From positions 1 to 35,086 of the forward strand of contig JAAFJC010000033.1 of the NCBI GenBank assembly GCA_013297925.1: a stretch of 35,086 nt of DNA, in the 5' to 3' direction. Below the pieces are notes generated by a model. It saw only the letters and a program-made list of their open reading frames with translations, did not search any database and was not told the origin of the DNA. Of the stretch, positions 1 through 8,593 are shown one piece after another. Source of the DNA: Comamonadaceae bacterium (GTDB lineage: Bacteria; Pseudomonadota; Gammaproteobacteria; Burkholderiales; Burkholderiaceae_C). Made by a program: the position numbers and the translations under genes. Position 1 is the first letter of the stretch, and each line of letters starts with the position of its first letter.

Positions 1-198
1 ATTGCCATGCGTAGCCGGCTCGCCATTGAGCGGCTCCGTGATGCCGAAGGTGCCGGTGGGCGTGCGATAAAAATAGCGGTTGACCACACCATTGTGGTGA
101 TGCATACCGGGCTTGATATCCAGCGCACCCAACACAGCGTCATAAAACTTCTTGGATCGCTCCAAATCATTCACACCTAAAACTACATGACTGAACAT
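1..198 (-). CDS. VOC (glyoxalase/bleomycin-resistance) family protein, 3' part missing
   Basis: The leftward frame starts at an ATG at 196-198 preceded by a good ribosome site (AAAGGAGA) and runs off the window edge after 66 codons. It begins MFSHVVLGVNDLERSKKFY, the usual first strand and helix of vicinal-oxygen-chelate fold proteins, in which an early His and a later Glu bind a metal. The segment MHHHNGVVNRYFYRTP follows. Members include glyoxalase I, ring-cleavage dioxygenases and antibiotic-binding proteins, and the visible part does not say which. It lies downstream of nei on the same strand. Confidence 0.85.
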   Translation of the reverse strand, partial: MFSHVVLGVNDLERSKKFYDAVLGALDIKPGMHHHNGVVNRYFYRTPTGTFGITEPLNGEPATHGN

Positions 199-249
199 CG
201 CTTGTCTCCTTTAAAAAGAACCATCATCGCATGAGGAGCGGCGCAACTT

Positions 250-1059
250 TCATGAAGCTTGGCAAGCGGGGCAGAAAAATAGGCCGCGCCCGCTGTGGGT
301 GATTCGAGCAATAGGCGTGCTGCATTCCCAGCAGGGTGCGCCTTCGCGGTCGAAGGCGTAGAAGCGGGCGGCTTCGTAATCGGCGCCGGATTTTCTGGCT
401 GCGGTGTATTGGGCCCAAGGGCACACCACGCCTTGGCGCTGGATGCTGCGTTGGGTTAGCAGCTTGCATGCTCTGGCGATGCGCATGAGCTCCTGCGGCG
501 AGAGGCTGCTGATTTTTCGCAAGGGGTTGATTTTGGCCACGAGCAGGATGTCTGCGCGCAGATAGTTGCCTAGGCCGGCGAGCACATGCTGGTCGAGCAG
601 GGCATCGGCGATGAAGCGGCGGGGGAATTGGGCGAGGCGGTGCGCAATCTGGATGGGGCTCACTTCGCTGCTGAGCACTTCGGGGCCTAACTTTGCGATG
701 TAGGGATGCTCTTCTTCTTTCCCTGCGCGAAGCCATGCGAAATCTGTGGCGCTGTAAAGTGCGGTTTGATGCTGGGCTGTGGTGATGATGAGGCGCACTT
801 GCTTCTTTAAAAGTGGCTCGCCTGCTGCATGCACCATCCATTCGCCGTAGAGCTGATTGTGGGAATACAGCACTATGCCATTGGCAAACTCGGTGAGCAT
901 GGCTTTACTGCGGGCATGCACTCGCTTGATGGGCACGCCGCGCAAGCTGCGGGCTTTGGCGGCGATGGTGGGGCAGAGCAGCTTAACGGTGCTGGGTTGC
1001 TCGGCCACGGCTTCGTGCACACGGCGCGCAGCCAGGAAGATTTCTGGGCCTTCAGGCAT
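250..1059 (-). CDS. nei: Endonuclease VIII (Nei) DNA glycosylase
   Basis: Base-excision repair enzyme of the Fpg/Nei family, expected to remove oxidised pyrimidines and cut at the abasic site. The 269-residue product begins MPEGPEI; after Met removal Pro acts as the Schiff-base nucleophile and Glu as its partner. The middle segments YSHNQLYGEWMV (about residues 66-77) and LLDQHVLAGLGNYLRADIL match E. coli Nei better than Fpg (MutM). The C-terminal zinc finger is intact, with Cys243, Cys246, Cys263 and Cys266. The start is fixed by the need for Pro at position 2. An 84-base gap containing a dispersed repeat separates it from acs upstream. Confidence 0.93.
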   Translation of the reverse strand: MPEGPEIFLAARRVHEAVAEQPSTVKLLCPTIAAKARSLRGVPIKRVHARSKAMLTEFANGIVLYSHNQLYGEWMVHAAGEPLLKKQVRLIITTAQHQTALYSATDFAWLRAGKEEEHPYIAKLGPEVLSSEVSPIQIAHRLAQFPRRFIADALLDQHVLAGLGNYLRADILLVAKINPLRKISSLSPQELMRIARACKLLTQRSIQRQGVVCPWAQYTAARKSGADYEAARFYAFDREGAPCWECSTPIARITHSGRGLFFCPACQAS

Positions 1060-1080
1060 GGATTTACAAGCGTTTTAACC

Positions 1081-1130
1081 AAATCGCCGGCATAGAATCT
1101 GTGCAGAGTGCTACTGAATTAGTAGCGCTC
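1081..1130 (-). repeat. Dispersed repeat copy A (intergenic, 5' of nei)
   Basis: Read on the minus strand it contains CTGCACAGATTCTATGCCGGCGA, broken here as CTGCACAGATTC + TATGCCGGCGA, matching the core of the family. Its head forms a hairpin: GAGTGCTACT (1106-1115) pairs with AGTAGCGCTC (1121-1130) around a GAATT loop, with one G-T pair. It lies between the end of acs and the start of nei and points the same way as nei. There is no T-run, so it is not a classical terminator. Confidence 0.75.
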
Positions 1131-1143
1131 TGCTTGAGTCGAG

Positions 1144-3129
1144 TTAGAGCTTTTCGGCCAGTTGCTCCAGAATCGCTGGATTTTCAAGCGTGGTGATGTC
1201 CTGAGTAATCGCCTCGCCTTTAGCGAGCGAGCGCAGCAAGCGGCGCATGATTTTTCCTGAGCGCGTCTTGGGCAGGTTGTCGCCGAAGCGGATGTCTTTG
1301 GGTTTGGCAATCGGGCCGATTTCTTTGGCGACCCAGTTGCGTAGCTCGGTGGCAATTTTCTTCGCTTCTTCGCCTGTTGGGCGGCTGCGCTTGAGCACTA
1401 CGAAGGCGCTGATCGCTTCGCCCGTCATCTCATCTGGGCGGCCAACCACAGCGGCTTCTGCCACGAGGTGTGAGCAGGAGACCAAGGCGGATTCAATCTC
1501 CATCGTGCCGAGGCGGTGGCCTGAGACGTTGAGCACATCGTCGATGCGGCCTGTGATGCGGAAATAGCCTCGATCAGCGGAGCGCACTGCGCCATCGCCT
1601 GCGAGGTAGTAGCCTTTGAGCTCTTCGGGGAAGTAGCTTTTCTTGAAGCGCTCAGGATCGCCCCAGATGGTGCGGATCATGCTGGGCCAAGGTTTTTTCA
1701 CTACCAAGATGCCGCCTGTGCCGTTGGGGATGTCGTTGCCGAGTTCGTCCACAATGGCAGCGGCCACGCCGGGCAGGGGCAGGGTGCAAGAGCCGGGCAC
1801 GAGCGGTGTGGCGCCGGGCAGGGGCGTGATCATGTGGCCGCCGGTCTCAGTTTGCCAGAAGGTGTCCACAATCGGGCAGCGCTCGCCGCCCACATGCTTG
1901 TGATACCACATCCATGCTTCGGGGTTGATCGGCTCGCCGACTGATCCGAGGATACGCAAGCTGCTGAGGTTGCTGCGCGCGGGGTGCACGGCGGCATCGC
2001 CCTCAGAGGCTTTGATGAGCGAGCGAATGGCGGTGGGCGCGGTGTAGAAGATGCTGACTTTATGCTTCTCAATCATCTGCCAAAAGCGGCCTGCATTGGG
2101 ATAGGTGGGCACGCCTTCAAAGATCACTTGCGTTGCGCCCGCAGCCAGCGGCCCATAAGCCACATAGGTGTGGCCGGTGATCCAGCCGATGTCTGCGGTG
2201 CACCAAAACACGTCGTTCTTCTGAATATCAAACGTCCAGTCCATCGTGAGCTTGGCCCACAGCAAATAGCCGCCGGTGCTGTGCTGCACGCCTTTGGGTT
2301 TGCCTGTGGAGCCAGAGGTGTAGAGGATGAAAAGTGGATGCTCTGCGCCCACAGCTTCGGCCTTGCACACATCCTTTTGGCCTTTGAGTGCATCTTCAAA
2401 ACTCACATCACGGCCTGTGACCATATTGCAGGGCGTGGCGGTGCGGCTCCACACGAGCACTTTTTTCAACGTGGTGCAGCCGCCCATGGCGATGCCTTCG
2501 TCCACGATGCTTTTCAGAGGTAATTCTTTGCCGCCGCGCATCTGGAAATTCGCAGTGATCACAGCAGTTGCGCCTGCGTCAATGATGCGCTCGTTCAAGC
2601 TCTTGGCGCTGAAGCCACCGAAGACGACGCTGTGCGTGGCGCCAATGCGTGCGCAGGCTTGCATGGCCACGACGCCTTCCACCGTCATGGGCATGTAGAT
2701 GATGACGCGATCACCCTTTTTCACGCCTTGTGCTTTGAGCGCGTTAGCAAAGCGGCTGACCTTTGCCAGCAGCTCTTTGTAGGTTACTTTGGTCGATGAG
2801 CCATCGTCGCCTTCAAAGATGATGGCGGTTTTGTCCTCGGTCGGCGTGCCCATGTGTTTGTCAAGGCAATTGGCTGAGGCGTTGAGCTGGCCATCTTCAA
2901 ACCATTTGTAGAAGGGTTTGTTTTTCTGATTGAGCACCTTAGTAAAAGGCTTGCTCCAATTCAAATTCTCACGAGCAAGGCGCGCCCAAGTGCCTTCAAA
3001 GTCTTTATCGAAAGCAGCATTCATCGCGTCGTAGCGCTTCATGCTTTCAATGCGAGCCTTCTTGGCAAAGGCGGCAGAGGGTTTAAAGACGCGGTTTTCA
3101 ACCAAAACGGATTCGATGGCAGCGCTCAT
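1144..3129 (-). CDS. acs: Acetyl-CoA synthetase
   Basis: Activates acetate to acetyl-CoA through acetyl-AMP in the cytoplasm. At 661 residues it has the full family length. The adenylate-forming motifs are all visible: [11 protein letters not shown] near residue 270, TFWQTETGG near 425, [15 protein letters not shown] near 540, and [11 protein letters not shown] with the catalytic lysine at 626, the residue known to be inactivated by reversible acetylation in this family. The ATG at 3129 follows AAGGAGA at good spacing. It is transcribed divergently from the YqhA-type gene. Enzyme and reaction are secure; acetate use as a growth substrate is inference. Confidence 0.97.
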   Translation of the reverse strand: MSAAIESVLVENRVFKPSAAFAKKARIESMKRYDAMNAAFDKDFEGTWARLARENLNWSKPFTKVLNQKNKPFYKWFEDGQLNASANCLDKHMGTPTEDKTAIIFEGDDGSSTKVTYKELLAKVSRFANALKAQGVKKGDRVIIYMPMTVEGVVAMQACARIGATHSVVFGGFSAKSLNERIIDAGATAVITANFQMRGGKELPLKSIVDEGIAMGGCTTLKKVLVWSRTATPCNMVTGRDVSFEDALKGQKDVCKAEAVGAEHPLFILYTSGSTGKPKGVQHSTGGYLLWAKLTMDWTFDIQKNDVFWCTADIGWITGHTYVAYGPLAAGATQVIFEGVPTYPNAGRFWQMIEKHKVSIFYTAPTAIRSLIKASEGDAAVHPARSNLSSLRILGSVGEPINPEAWMWYHKHVGGERCPIVDTFWQTETGGHMITPLPGATPLVPGSCTLPLPGVAAAIVDELGNDIPNGTGGILVVKKPWPSMIRTIWGDPERFKKSYFPEELKGYYLAGDGAVRSADRGYFRITGRIDDVLNVSGHRLGTMEIESALVSCSHLVAEAAVVGRPDEMTGEAISAFVVLKRSRPTGEEAKKIATELRNWVAKEIGPIAKPKDIRFGDNLPKTRSGKIMRRLLRSLAKGEAITQDITTLENPAILEQLAEKL

Positions 3130-3272
3130 GCGGGGTGTCTCCTTGATGACAAAACAAAAACCTTATGAATATCGTACAGCGCTCTTACGCTCTACTGACG
3201 GGCGGCAAACCCACAGCGTAGCGCCCACTACAATGGCGGCTGTTCGTGTTTTCCCGTAGTGTTAAAACCATC

Positions 3273-3899
3273 ATGACAGATAAACGCATGCGTTCTCTTC
3301 CCAACCTGATTTTTGCGAGCCGTTGGCTGCAAATGCCGCTTTATCTCGGCCTGATCCTAGCCCAGGGCGTCTACGTCTGGCATTTTTTCTTGGAGCTATA
3401 TCACTTGGTGTTTGCCGCCTTTGGCAGCCAGCCGGATGTTGCAGCGCTTGTGAAGAGCATTGGCTACAAATCCGATGTGGAGATCACCTCGCTGAACGAA
3501 ACCATCATCATGCTGGTGGTGCTTGCGTTGATTGATGTGGTGATGATTTCTAACCTGCTCATCATGGTCATCGTGGGTGGTTATGAGACTTTTGTGAGCC
3601 GCATGAATTTGCAAGACCATCCCGATCAACCGGAGTGGCTCAGCCATGTGAATGCCAGCGTGCTCAAGGTGAAACTGGCCACCGCCATCATCGGCATCTC
3701 GTCCATTCACTTGCTCAAGACATTTATCAACGCAGCGAACTACACCGAGCAGGTGCTGATGTGGCAAACGATCATTCATGTCGTTTTTCTGATGAGCGCG
3801 ATGGCTATTGCTTACACAGACAAGCTCATGAGCCACAGCGATCATGTCGCGCGCAAGCTCGATGGGCGCGCGAAAGATGATGTGGCTGTTGCGCACTGA
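3273..3899 (+). CDS. YqhA/UPF0114 (TIGR00645) family membrane protein
   Basis: Inner-membrane protein of unknown function. It has about four hydrophobic stretches: PLYLGLILAQGVYVWHFF, IIMLVVLALIDVVMISNLLIM, LATAIIGISSIHLLKTF, and a last one near IIHVVFLMSAMAIAY. Conserved family features include the GGYETFVS segment. An in-frame GTG at 3246 would add nine residues. I prefer the ATG at 3273 because a possible -10 box (TACAAT, 3229-3234) would put the transcript start at the GTG itself. Neither start has a clear ribosome site. It lies between acs and fumarase, an arrangement I recall from related Burkholderiales. Product about 208 residues. Confidence 0.85.
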   Translation: MTDKRMRSLPNLIFASRWLQMPLYLGLILAQGVYVWHFFLELYHLVFAAFGSQPDVAALVKSIGYKSDVEITSLNETIIMLVVLALIDVVMISNLLIMVIVGGYETFVSRMNLQDHPDQPEWLSHVNASVLKVKLATAIIGISSIHLLKTFINAANYTEQVLMWQTIIHVVFLMSAMAIAYTDKLMSHSDHVARKLDGRAKDDVAVAH

Positions 3900-3912
3900 G
3901 TTTTCTTCATCA

Positions 3913-3952
3913 CTATCAATTTAATAGCTGGCTGCGCAGTATCTGTGCCGGC
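3913..3952 (+). repeat. Dispersed repeat copy B (intergenic, 5' of fumarase)
   Basis: The head CTATCAATTTAATAGCTGG is followed by CTGCGCAG, a short variable stretch and TGTGCCGGC. CTAT and ATAG at the head form a small palindrome. The copy ends 12 bases before the fumarase start, and AAGGAG immediately follows GCCGGC, so the element directly abuts the ribosome site of the gene. Orientation matches the gene. Confidence 0.8.
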
Positions 3953-3964
3953 AAGGAGCCTAAA

Positions 3965-5527
3965 ATGACCAAAATTCTCGCTAAAGACATCGTTGATACC
4001 GTAGCCGGTGCGCTGCAATACATCAGCTACTACCACCCTGCGGATTACATCGCGCATCTCGCCCGCGCCTATGAGCGCGAGCAATCGCCCGCTGCAAAAG
4101 ATGCGATTGCGCAGATCCTCACCAACAGCCGCATGAGCGCTGAAGGCCATCGCCCGATTTGCCAAGACACGGGTATCGTCAACGTATTCCTCAAGATCGG
4201 CATGGATGTGCGCTTTGAAGGCTGCGCGGAGTTTGGCGATGGGGCGCTCGATGACGTGATCAACGAAGGTGTGCGTCGTGCGTACAACCACCCGGATAAC
4301 ACGCTGCGCGCAAGCGTGGTGGCTGATCCGCAGTTTGATCGCAAGAACACGAAAGACAACACGCCCGCCGTGATCTTCACTGAGCTCGTGCCGGGCAACA
4401 CGGTGGACATCACAGTGGCAGCCAAAGGCGGCGGCAGTGAAAACAAAAGCAAGATGTACATGCTCAACCCCGGCGATAGCGTGGTCGATTGGGTGCTCAA
4501 AACCGTGCCCACCATGGGCGCAGGCTGGTGCCCGCCGGGCATGCTGGGCATCGGCATCGGCGGCACAGCTGAGAAAGCCGTGCTCATGGCTAAAGAAAGC
4601 CTGATGGAAGACATCGACATGTATGAGCTGCAAGCCAAGCAGGCCAGCGGCGCGGCACTCTCCAAAACCGAGGCGCTGCGCCTAGAGTTGCATGAAAAGG
4701 TCAACGCCCTCGGCATCGGCGCGCAAGGCTTGGGCGGCTTAACGACCGTGCTCGACGTAAAGATCAAAATGTATCCCACGCATGCCGCGAGCAAGCCCAT
4801 TGCGATGATCCCCAATTGCGCCGCCACGCGCCACGCCCATGTCGTGATGGATGGCTCTGGCCCGGTCTATCTCGATCCACCTTCGCTCGATGTTTGGCCG
4901 AATGTGAACTGGATGCCCGACACCCAAAAATCCAAGCGCGTGGATTTGAACACGCTCACCAAAGAAGAAGTCGCCAGCTGGAAGCCCGGCCAAACGCTCC
5001 TGCTCAACGGCAAAATGCTCACAGGCCGCGATGCCGCCCACAAACGCATCCAAACCATGCTCGCCGCAGGCGAAAAACTCCCCGTTGATTTCACCAACCG
5101 CGTGATCTACTACGTCGGCCCTGTTGACCCCGTCAAAGGCGAAGCCGTTGGCCCCGCAGGCCCCACCACCGCCACCCGCATGGACGGCTTCACAGAAATG
5201 ATGCTCGCGCAAACCGGCCTCATCAGCATGGTCGGCAAAGCTGAGCGTGGGCCTGTGGCGATTGAAGCGATCAAGAAGCACAAGAGCGCTTATCTGATGG
5301 CTGTTGGCGGCGCGGCATATCTCGTCTCCAAAGCCATCAAAACGGCCAAGGTTGTTGGCTTCGCAGACCTTGGCATGGAAGCGATTTATGAATTTGATGT
5401 GGTGGATATGCCTGTAACTGTGGCTGTGGATTCTGGCGGAACGAGTGCGCATATCACGGGGCCTGCGGAGTGGCAGAAGAGGATTGCTACGGGGGAGTTC
5501 AAGGGGATAGCAGTTTCGTCCAATTGA
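3965..5527 (+). CDS. fumA: Fumarate hydratase, class I (iron-sulfur)
   Basis: Interconverts fumarate and malate in the TCA cycle. The 520-residue single-chain enzyme carries both the alpha (N-terminal) and beta (C-terminal) domains. The three [4Fe-4S] cysteines are visible as Cys66 in RPICQDTGI, Cys189 in AGWCPPGMLG and Cys285 in IPNCAATRH. Their spacing fits the known class I fumarase pattern. The C-terminal domain carries GPTTATRMDGF and VDSGGTSAHITGP. The start is supported by AAGGAG seven bases upstream. The next gene, murI, lies 105 bases on, behind an unusual set of hairpins. This class is oxygen-sensitive; no class II homologue is in the window. Confidence 0.96.
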   Translation: MTKILAKDIVDTVAGALQYISYYHPADYIAHLARAYEREQSPAAKDAIAQILTNSRMSAEGHRPICQDTGIVNVFLKIGMDVRFEGCAEFGDGALDDVINEGVRRAYNHPDNTLRASVVADPQFDRKNTKDNTPAVIFTELVPGNTVDITVAAKGGGSENKSKMYMLNPGDSVVDWVLKTVPTMGAGWCPPGMLGIGIGGTAEKAVLMAKESLMEDIDMYELQAKQASGAALSKTEALRLELHEKVNALGIGAQGLGGLTTVLDVKIKMYPTHAASKPIAMIPNCAATRHAHVVMDGSGPVYLDPPSLDVWPNVNWMPDTQKSKRVDLNTLTKEEVASWKPGQTLLLNGKMLTGRDAAHKRIQTMLAAGEKLPVDFTNRVIYYVGPVDPVKGEAVGPAGPTTATRMDGFTEMMLAQTGLISMVGKAERGPVAIEAIKKHKSAYLMAVGGAAYLVSKAIKTAKVVGFADLGMEAIYEFDVVDMPVTVAVDSGGTSAHITGPAEWQKRIATGEFKGIAVSSN

Positions 5528-5530
5528 GTT

Positions 5531-5583
5531 TGGTGCATTGGTCTTGCGAGATTTGCACCATTCATGCGAAAAATCTCGCATGA
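5531..5583 (+). promoter_or_regulatory. Competing hairpins between fumarase and murI
   Basis: Three perfect stems overlap. TGGTGCA (5531-5537) pairs with TGCACCA (5554-5560). TCATGCGA (5562-5569) pairs with TCGCATGA (5576-5583). A third, longer stem pairs TGCGAGATTT (5545-5554) with AAATCTCGCA (5571-5580) and cannot coexist with the second and clashes with the first. No T-run follows, so this is not a standard terminator. Such exclusive pairings suggest an attenuator-like switch or a decayed bidirectional terminator; the function is inference. Confidence 0.5.
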
Positions 5584-5632
5584 GTGGCGCAAAGTCAATT
5601 GAATCAATGACTTACTGACATTCTCAGCACCC

Positions 5633-6478
5633 ATGAACCAGCCCATTGGCGTATTCGACTCCGGCATAGGTGGCCTGAGTATTTTGAAGGCTTTGCGGTT
5701 GGCGATGCCTGCGGAGCGTTTTGTTTATTTTGCGGATACTGCGCACAACCCCTATGGCGAGAAGTCTGAGGGGTTTGTGGTGGAGCGGTCGCTCTCTATT
5801 GTGAAAACTTTGGTGGAGCAACATCACATCAAGGCGCTGGTGGTGGCTTGCAATACGGCGACCGCGGCGGCGATTCATGTGTTGCGCGATGCGTATCCTG
5901 CGCTGCCTATTGTGGGTGTGGAGCCTGCATTGAAGCCTGCGGCGCTGGCGACTCGCTCCGGGCGGGTGCTGGTGCTGGCGACTCGGGGGACTTTGACGAG
6001 TGAGAAGTTTGCGCAGTTGAAGGCGCGCTTGATTCAGGAGCATGCGGCCTCGCAACGTGATTTGCATTTCACTTGTGTGCCTTGTGATGGCTTGGCGGAG
6101 CGGATTGAGCAATTGGCGACGAGCGGCAGGCGCTGGCATGATACTCCTGAATTGATAGCTGCTTGCGCAGGTTTTATGCCGGCGACTGACCATTTTTCCT
6201 CTAAAAATGATCAAAAAAATGAGGTTTTTGATACCTTGGTGCTGGGGTGTACGCACTATCCCCTCATTCGTGATCTGTGGCGTGATTTGTTTGCATCGCT
6301 CGTGGGCGAAGGCGTCATGATCATGGACAACGCGCAGCCAGTGGCTCAGCGCACGATGCAACTCATTGCTGGTTTGCGAGCTCCAAGTGATCAGGCGGGC
6401 GGTGTGACTTGGCTGAGTAGCGGAGATGCGGCGCAACTGGTGCAAGCAGCACGGTATTGGGGCGTGGAGAGCGCTTGA
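5633..6478 (+). CDS. murI: Glutamate racemase
   Basis: Makes D-glutamate for peptidoglycan. The 281-residue product starts MNQPIGVFDSGIGG, with catalytic Asp9. The two catalytic cysteines are present: Cys73 in VVACNTATAAA and Cys206 in LVLGCTHYPL. Residues about 174-199 are encoded by a copy of the dispersed repeat, adding IAACAGFMPATDHF and then a Lys/Asn-rich stretch just before the beta strand leading to Cys206. The frame stays open, so the enzyme is probably functional with an extra loop. No strong ribosome site precedes the ATG. Competing hairpins occupy the region between fumarase and this gene. Confidence 0.95.
   Translation: MNQPIGVFDSGIGGLSILKALRLAMPAERFVYFADTAHNPYGEKSEGFVVERSLSIVKTLVEQHHIKALVVACNTATAAAIHVLRDAYPALPIVGVEPALKPAALATRSGRVLVLATRGTLTSEKFAQLKARLIQEHAASQRDLHFTCVPCDGLAERIEQLATSGRRWHDTPELIAACAGFMPATDHFSSKNDQKNEVFDTLVLGCTHYPLIRDLWRDLFASLVGEGVMIMDNAQPVAQRTMQLIAGLRAPSDQAGGVTWLSSGDAAQLVQAARYWGVESA
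6152..6232 (+). repeat. Dispersed repeat copy C (inside murI, sense)
   Basis: This is one of the most complete copies: GATAGCTGCTTGCGCAG, then variable bases, TATGCCGGCGACTG, and an A/T-rich tail with a small hairpin of ATTTTT (6192-6197) and AAAAAT (6203-6208). It is read in the murI frame as roughly residues 174-199 and contains no stop codon in that frame. Confidence 0.85.
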
Positions 6479-6623
6479 AGCAAGGCCCGAGGCAAGGGTG
6501 AGTTTGTGGGCTAGGGATACCCCTCATGTAAAGCTCTCAGGTATATCAGCTTGTGACGCGCTGCCTAGGCAACTGGCTGTAACATGGAGCTGTTAAAAAG
6601 ACAGCAATTTAGAGACGACATAT

Positions 6624-8558
6624 ATGGCAAAGAAGGCGATTTATTCCGCTATCGCGGTGGTGGGTATTGCGGCAGCGGCTGGCGGCGCGTATTGGTATCA
6701 AAACAAGCCGACGGGTCCGAAAGAAATCACTGGCACGGGCTCCGCGAGCGCACCTGCTGGTGGCGCATCTGCTCCGGGTGGTGCTCCACGAGGAGGCGGC
6801 ACGCCTTCGGTGGAAGTGGCCAAAGTGGAAGCCTCTCGCTTGCAAGACGATGCGCAGGCCGTGGGCTCGCTGCGCTCCAAGCAAAACGTGATGCTGCGCC
6901 CCGAGGTGAGTGGCCGTGTGCAGACGCTGGGCTTTACCGATGGTGGCCGCGTGCGCAAGGGCGATGTGATGATGCAATTGGAAGACGGGTTGCAGCGCGC
7001 GGAGATTCGCCAAGCCGAGGCGCAAATGTCGATTGCTCGTGCGAATTTCAAACGCAATCAAGAGCTGGTGGCGCAGAATTTTGTGGCGCAGCGCGTGCTC
7101 GATGAAAGCGCGGCAAGCATGCAAGTGGCGGAGGCGCAAGTGTCGCTGGCCTGCGCTCGCTGGGATCGCATGCGTGTGGTTGCGCCCTTTGATGGCACGG
7201 TGGGCATTCGCAACGTGAACATTGGCGACTATGTGAAGGATGGCGCGGATTTGGTGAATTTGGAAGACATCTCGTCGATGTTTGTGGATTTCCGTTTGCC
7301 CGAGCGCTTCATTGGCAAGATTCGCCGCGAGCAGGCGATTGAGATGCAGTTGGATGCGCTGCCCGGCAGGCTTTTCAAAGCGAAGATTGACGCGATTGAT
7401 CCGCAGCTGGATGCGAACGGCCGCTCGGTCTTGATTCGTGCGGTGTTGCCGAATACCGGTGGGGAGCCTTTGGCACAGAGACCGGCTGGCGGCTCTGGTG
7501 GTGCACCGGGTGCTGCGCCAGCGTCACCGGCTGCATCTGGGGCGAAACCTGCCGAGAAGCCGGTGGCCAAACCGGCGGCACGCCCGCCGCAGCGGCCAGC
7601 TTCTGCGCCAGCAGCAGCGCCTCGGCCAGTCGATCCAATTGCAACTAGTTGCGCGCAATTTAGCAATGCAGCTGTGACGGCGCGTGCTGCAAGCGGTGGT
7701 TTGGGCGCGCCTGCGGGCGGTGCATCAGGCGCTGCGCCGGGTGGGCGTGGCGGCGCAGGGGCAGCGGGTGCAAGCGGTGGAAGACCTGCCGGTGCTGGCG
7801 CTCCCCCAAGCGGCGGTGCTCCCTTGGGTACGAATGCTGCGGCGGCTGGCGGTGGCCGCCCAGCCGGTGCACCTGCTGGAGCGCGTGGCGGCGCGCAAGG
7901 TTCAGGTGGCGCCGGGGCTGGCGGCGGTGCGCCCGGAGCCGGAGGCGGTACACCTTTGCGTCCCGGTATGTTTGCCCGCGTGACTGCGGTGTTCAACATC
8001 AAAGAAGCCGCGCTCTCCGTGCCTGAAGAGGCCATCGTGCCGCAAGGCGGGCGGCAGTTTGTCATTAAGCTGATCGAGCAAACCGAAGCACAGGGTAAAG
8101 AGATTGCTGAGAAGCAAGCGGCGGATGCAGCCAAGGCGGCAGAAGCAGCGAAGGCGGCTGCGGCGGCATCGAGTGCGCCTACAGGTGGTGCCCCCGGCGG
8201 TGGCGGCGCAGGAGCTCCTGGTGGAGCAGGCGCAGCGCAGCCTTACAACATGAGTGGCTTCGTCGATGGCAAGCGCCTCGTCTCGCAGCGCCAAGAAGTC
8301 AAGCTCGGCATTCGTCGCCCAGGCCGCGTTGAGATCACCGAAGGCTTGGCGGAGAACGATACTGTGGTCGTTGCAGGCCAGCAGCGCTTGCAGCGCGACA
8401 ACACGCCGGTGCGCGTGATTGAGCTGGGTCGCCCACCGGGAGGTGCGCCAGGGGGTGGACAAGGCGGCGCTCCAAGTGGCGCATCCAATGCCGCACAAGG
8501 CAGTGTGGGTAGCGCAACACCAGCCGCATCAGCCCCAACACCATCAGCAAGCCGTTAA
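6624..8558 (+). CDS. RND efflux periplasmic adaptor (membrane fusion protein) with large low-complexity insertions
   Basis: Links an inner-membrane RND pump to an outer-membrane channel. The N-terminus has an uncleaved-anchor-like segment (AIYSAIAVVGIAAAAGGAYW). A Gly/Ala/Pro linker follows, then lipoyl and coiled-coil hairpin regions (about residues 65-190) and a beta-barrel domain. Known adaptors are about 350-420 residues; this one is 644. The excess lies in three blocks. The first, about residues 280-444, falls between VLIRAVLPNTGG and LRPGMFARVTAVF, within the barrel. The second, about 490-540, has an Ala/Lys helix-like start. The third is the C-terminal tail from about 600. The first block has one non-repetitive island, near residues 337-352. 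It is followed 35 bases later by the pump gene, so the two form an operon. Confidence 0.93.
   Translation: MAKKAIYSAIAVVGIAAAAGGAYWYQNKPTGPKEITGTGSASAPAGGASAPGGAPRGGGTPSVEVAKVEASRLQDDAQAVGSLRSKQNVMLRPEVSGRVQTLGFTDGGRVRKGDVMMQLEDGLQRAEIRQAEAQMSIARANFKRNQELVAQNFVAQRVLDESAASMQVAEAQVSLACARWDRMRVVAPFDGTVGIRNVNIGDYVKDGADLVNLEDISSMFVDFRLPERFIGKIRREQAIEMQLDALPGRLFKAKIDAIDPQLDANGRSVLIRAVLPNTGGEPLAQRPAGGSGGAPGAAPASPAASGAKPAEKPVAKPAARPPQRPASAPAAAPRPVDPIATSCAQFSNAAVTARAASGGLGAPAGGASGAAPGGRGGAGAAGASGGRPAGAGAPPSGGAPLGTNAAAAGGGRPAGAPAGARGGAQGSGGAGAGGGAPGAGGGTPLRPGMFARVTAVFNIKEAALSVPEEAIVPQGGRQFVIKLIEQTEAQGKEIAEKQAADAAKAAEAAKAAAAASSAPTGGAPGGGGAGAPGGAGAAQPYNMSGFVDGKRLVSQRQEVKLGIRRPGRVEITEGLAENDTVVVAGQQRLQRDNTPVRVIELGRPPGGAPGGGQGGAPSGASNAAQGSVGSATPAASAPTPSASR
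7635..7680 (+). repeat. Doubtful, decayed repeat copy N inside the adaptor gene
   Basis: The only island in the first low-complexity insertion that is not Gly/Ala/Pro repeats encodes PIATSCAQFSNAAVT. It resembles the sense-frame peptide IAACAGFMPAT of the murI copy. At DNA level CAATTGCAACTAGTTGCGC resembles the head of the family, but the GCCGGC block is poorly matched. This could be chance. Confidence 0.3.
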
Positions 8559-8593
8559 GCTATCCAAGCAACGATCATCCTCAGGAGCCGATC

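Noticed and set aside
561-580. Possible repeat copy in nei (GATAGTTGCC...GGCCGGCG)
   Set aside because: This stretch encodes the conserved LAGLGNYLR motif of the enzyme, so the resemblance is explained by protein conservation.
6550-6590. Possible repeat copy upstream of the adaptor gene (GGCAACTGGCTGT)
   Set aside because: Only one block of about 13 bases fits the ybiB copy; the head is not recognisable.
7229-8134. Long antisense open frames across the adaptor gene
   Set aside because: They arise from the biased G/C-rich codon pattern of the Gly/Ala/Pro repeats and show no family features or ribosome sites.
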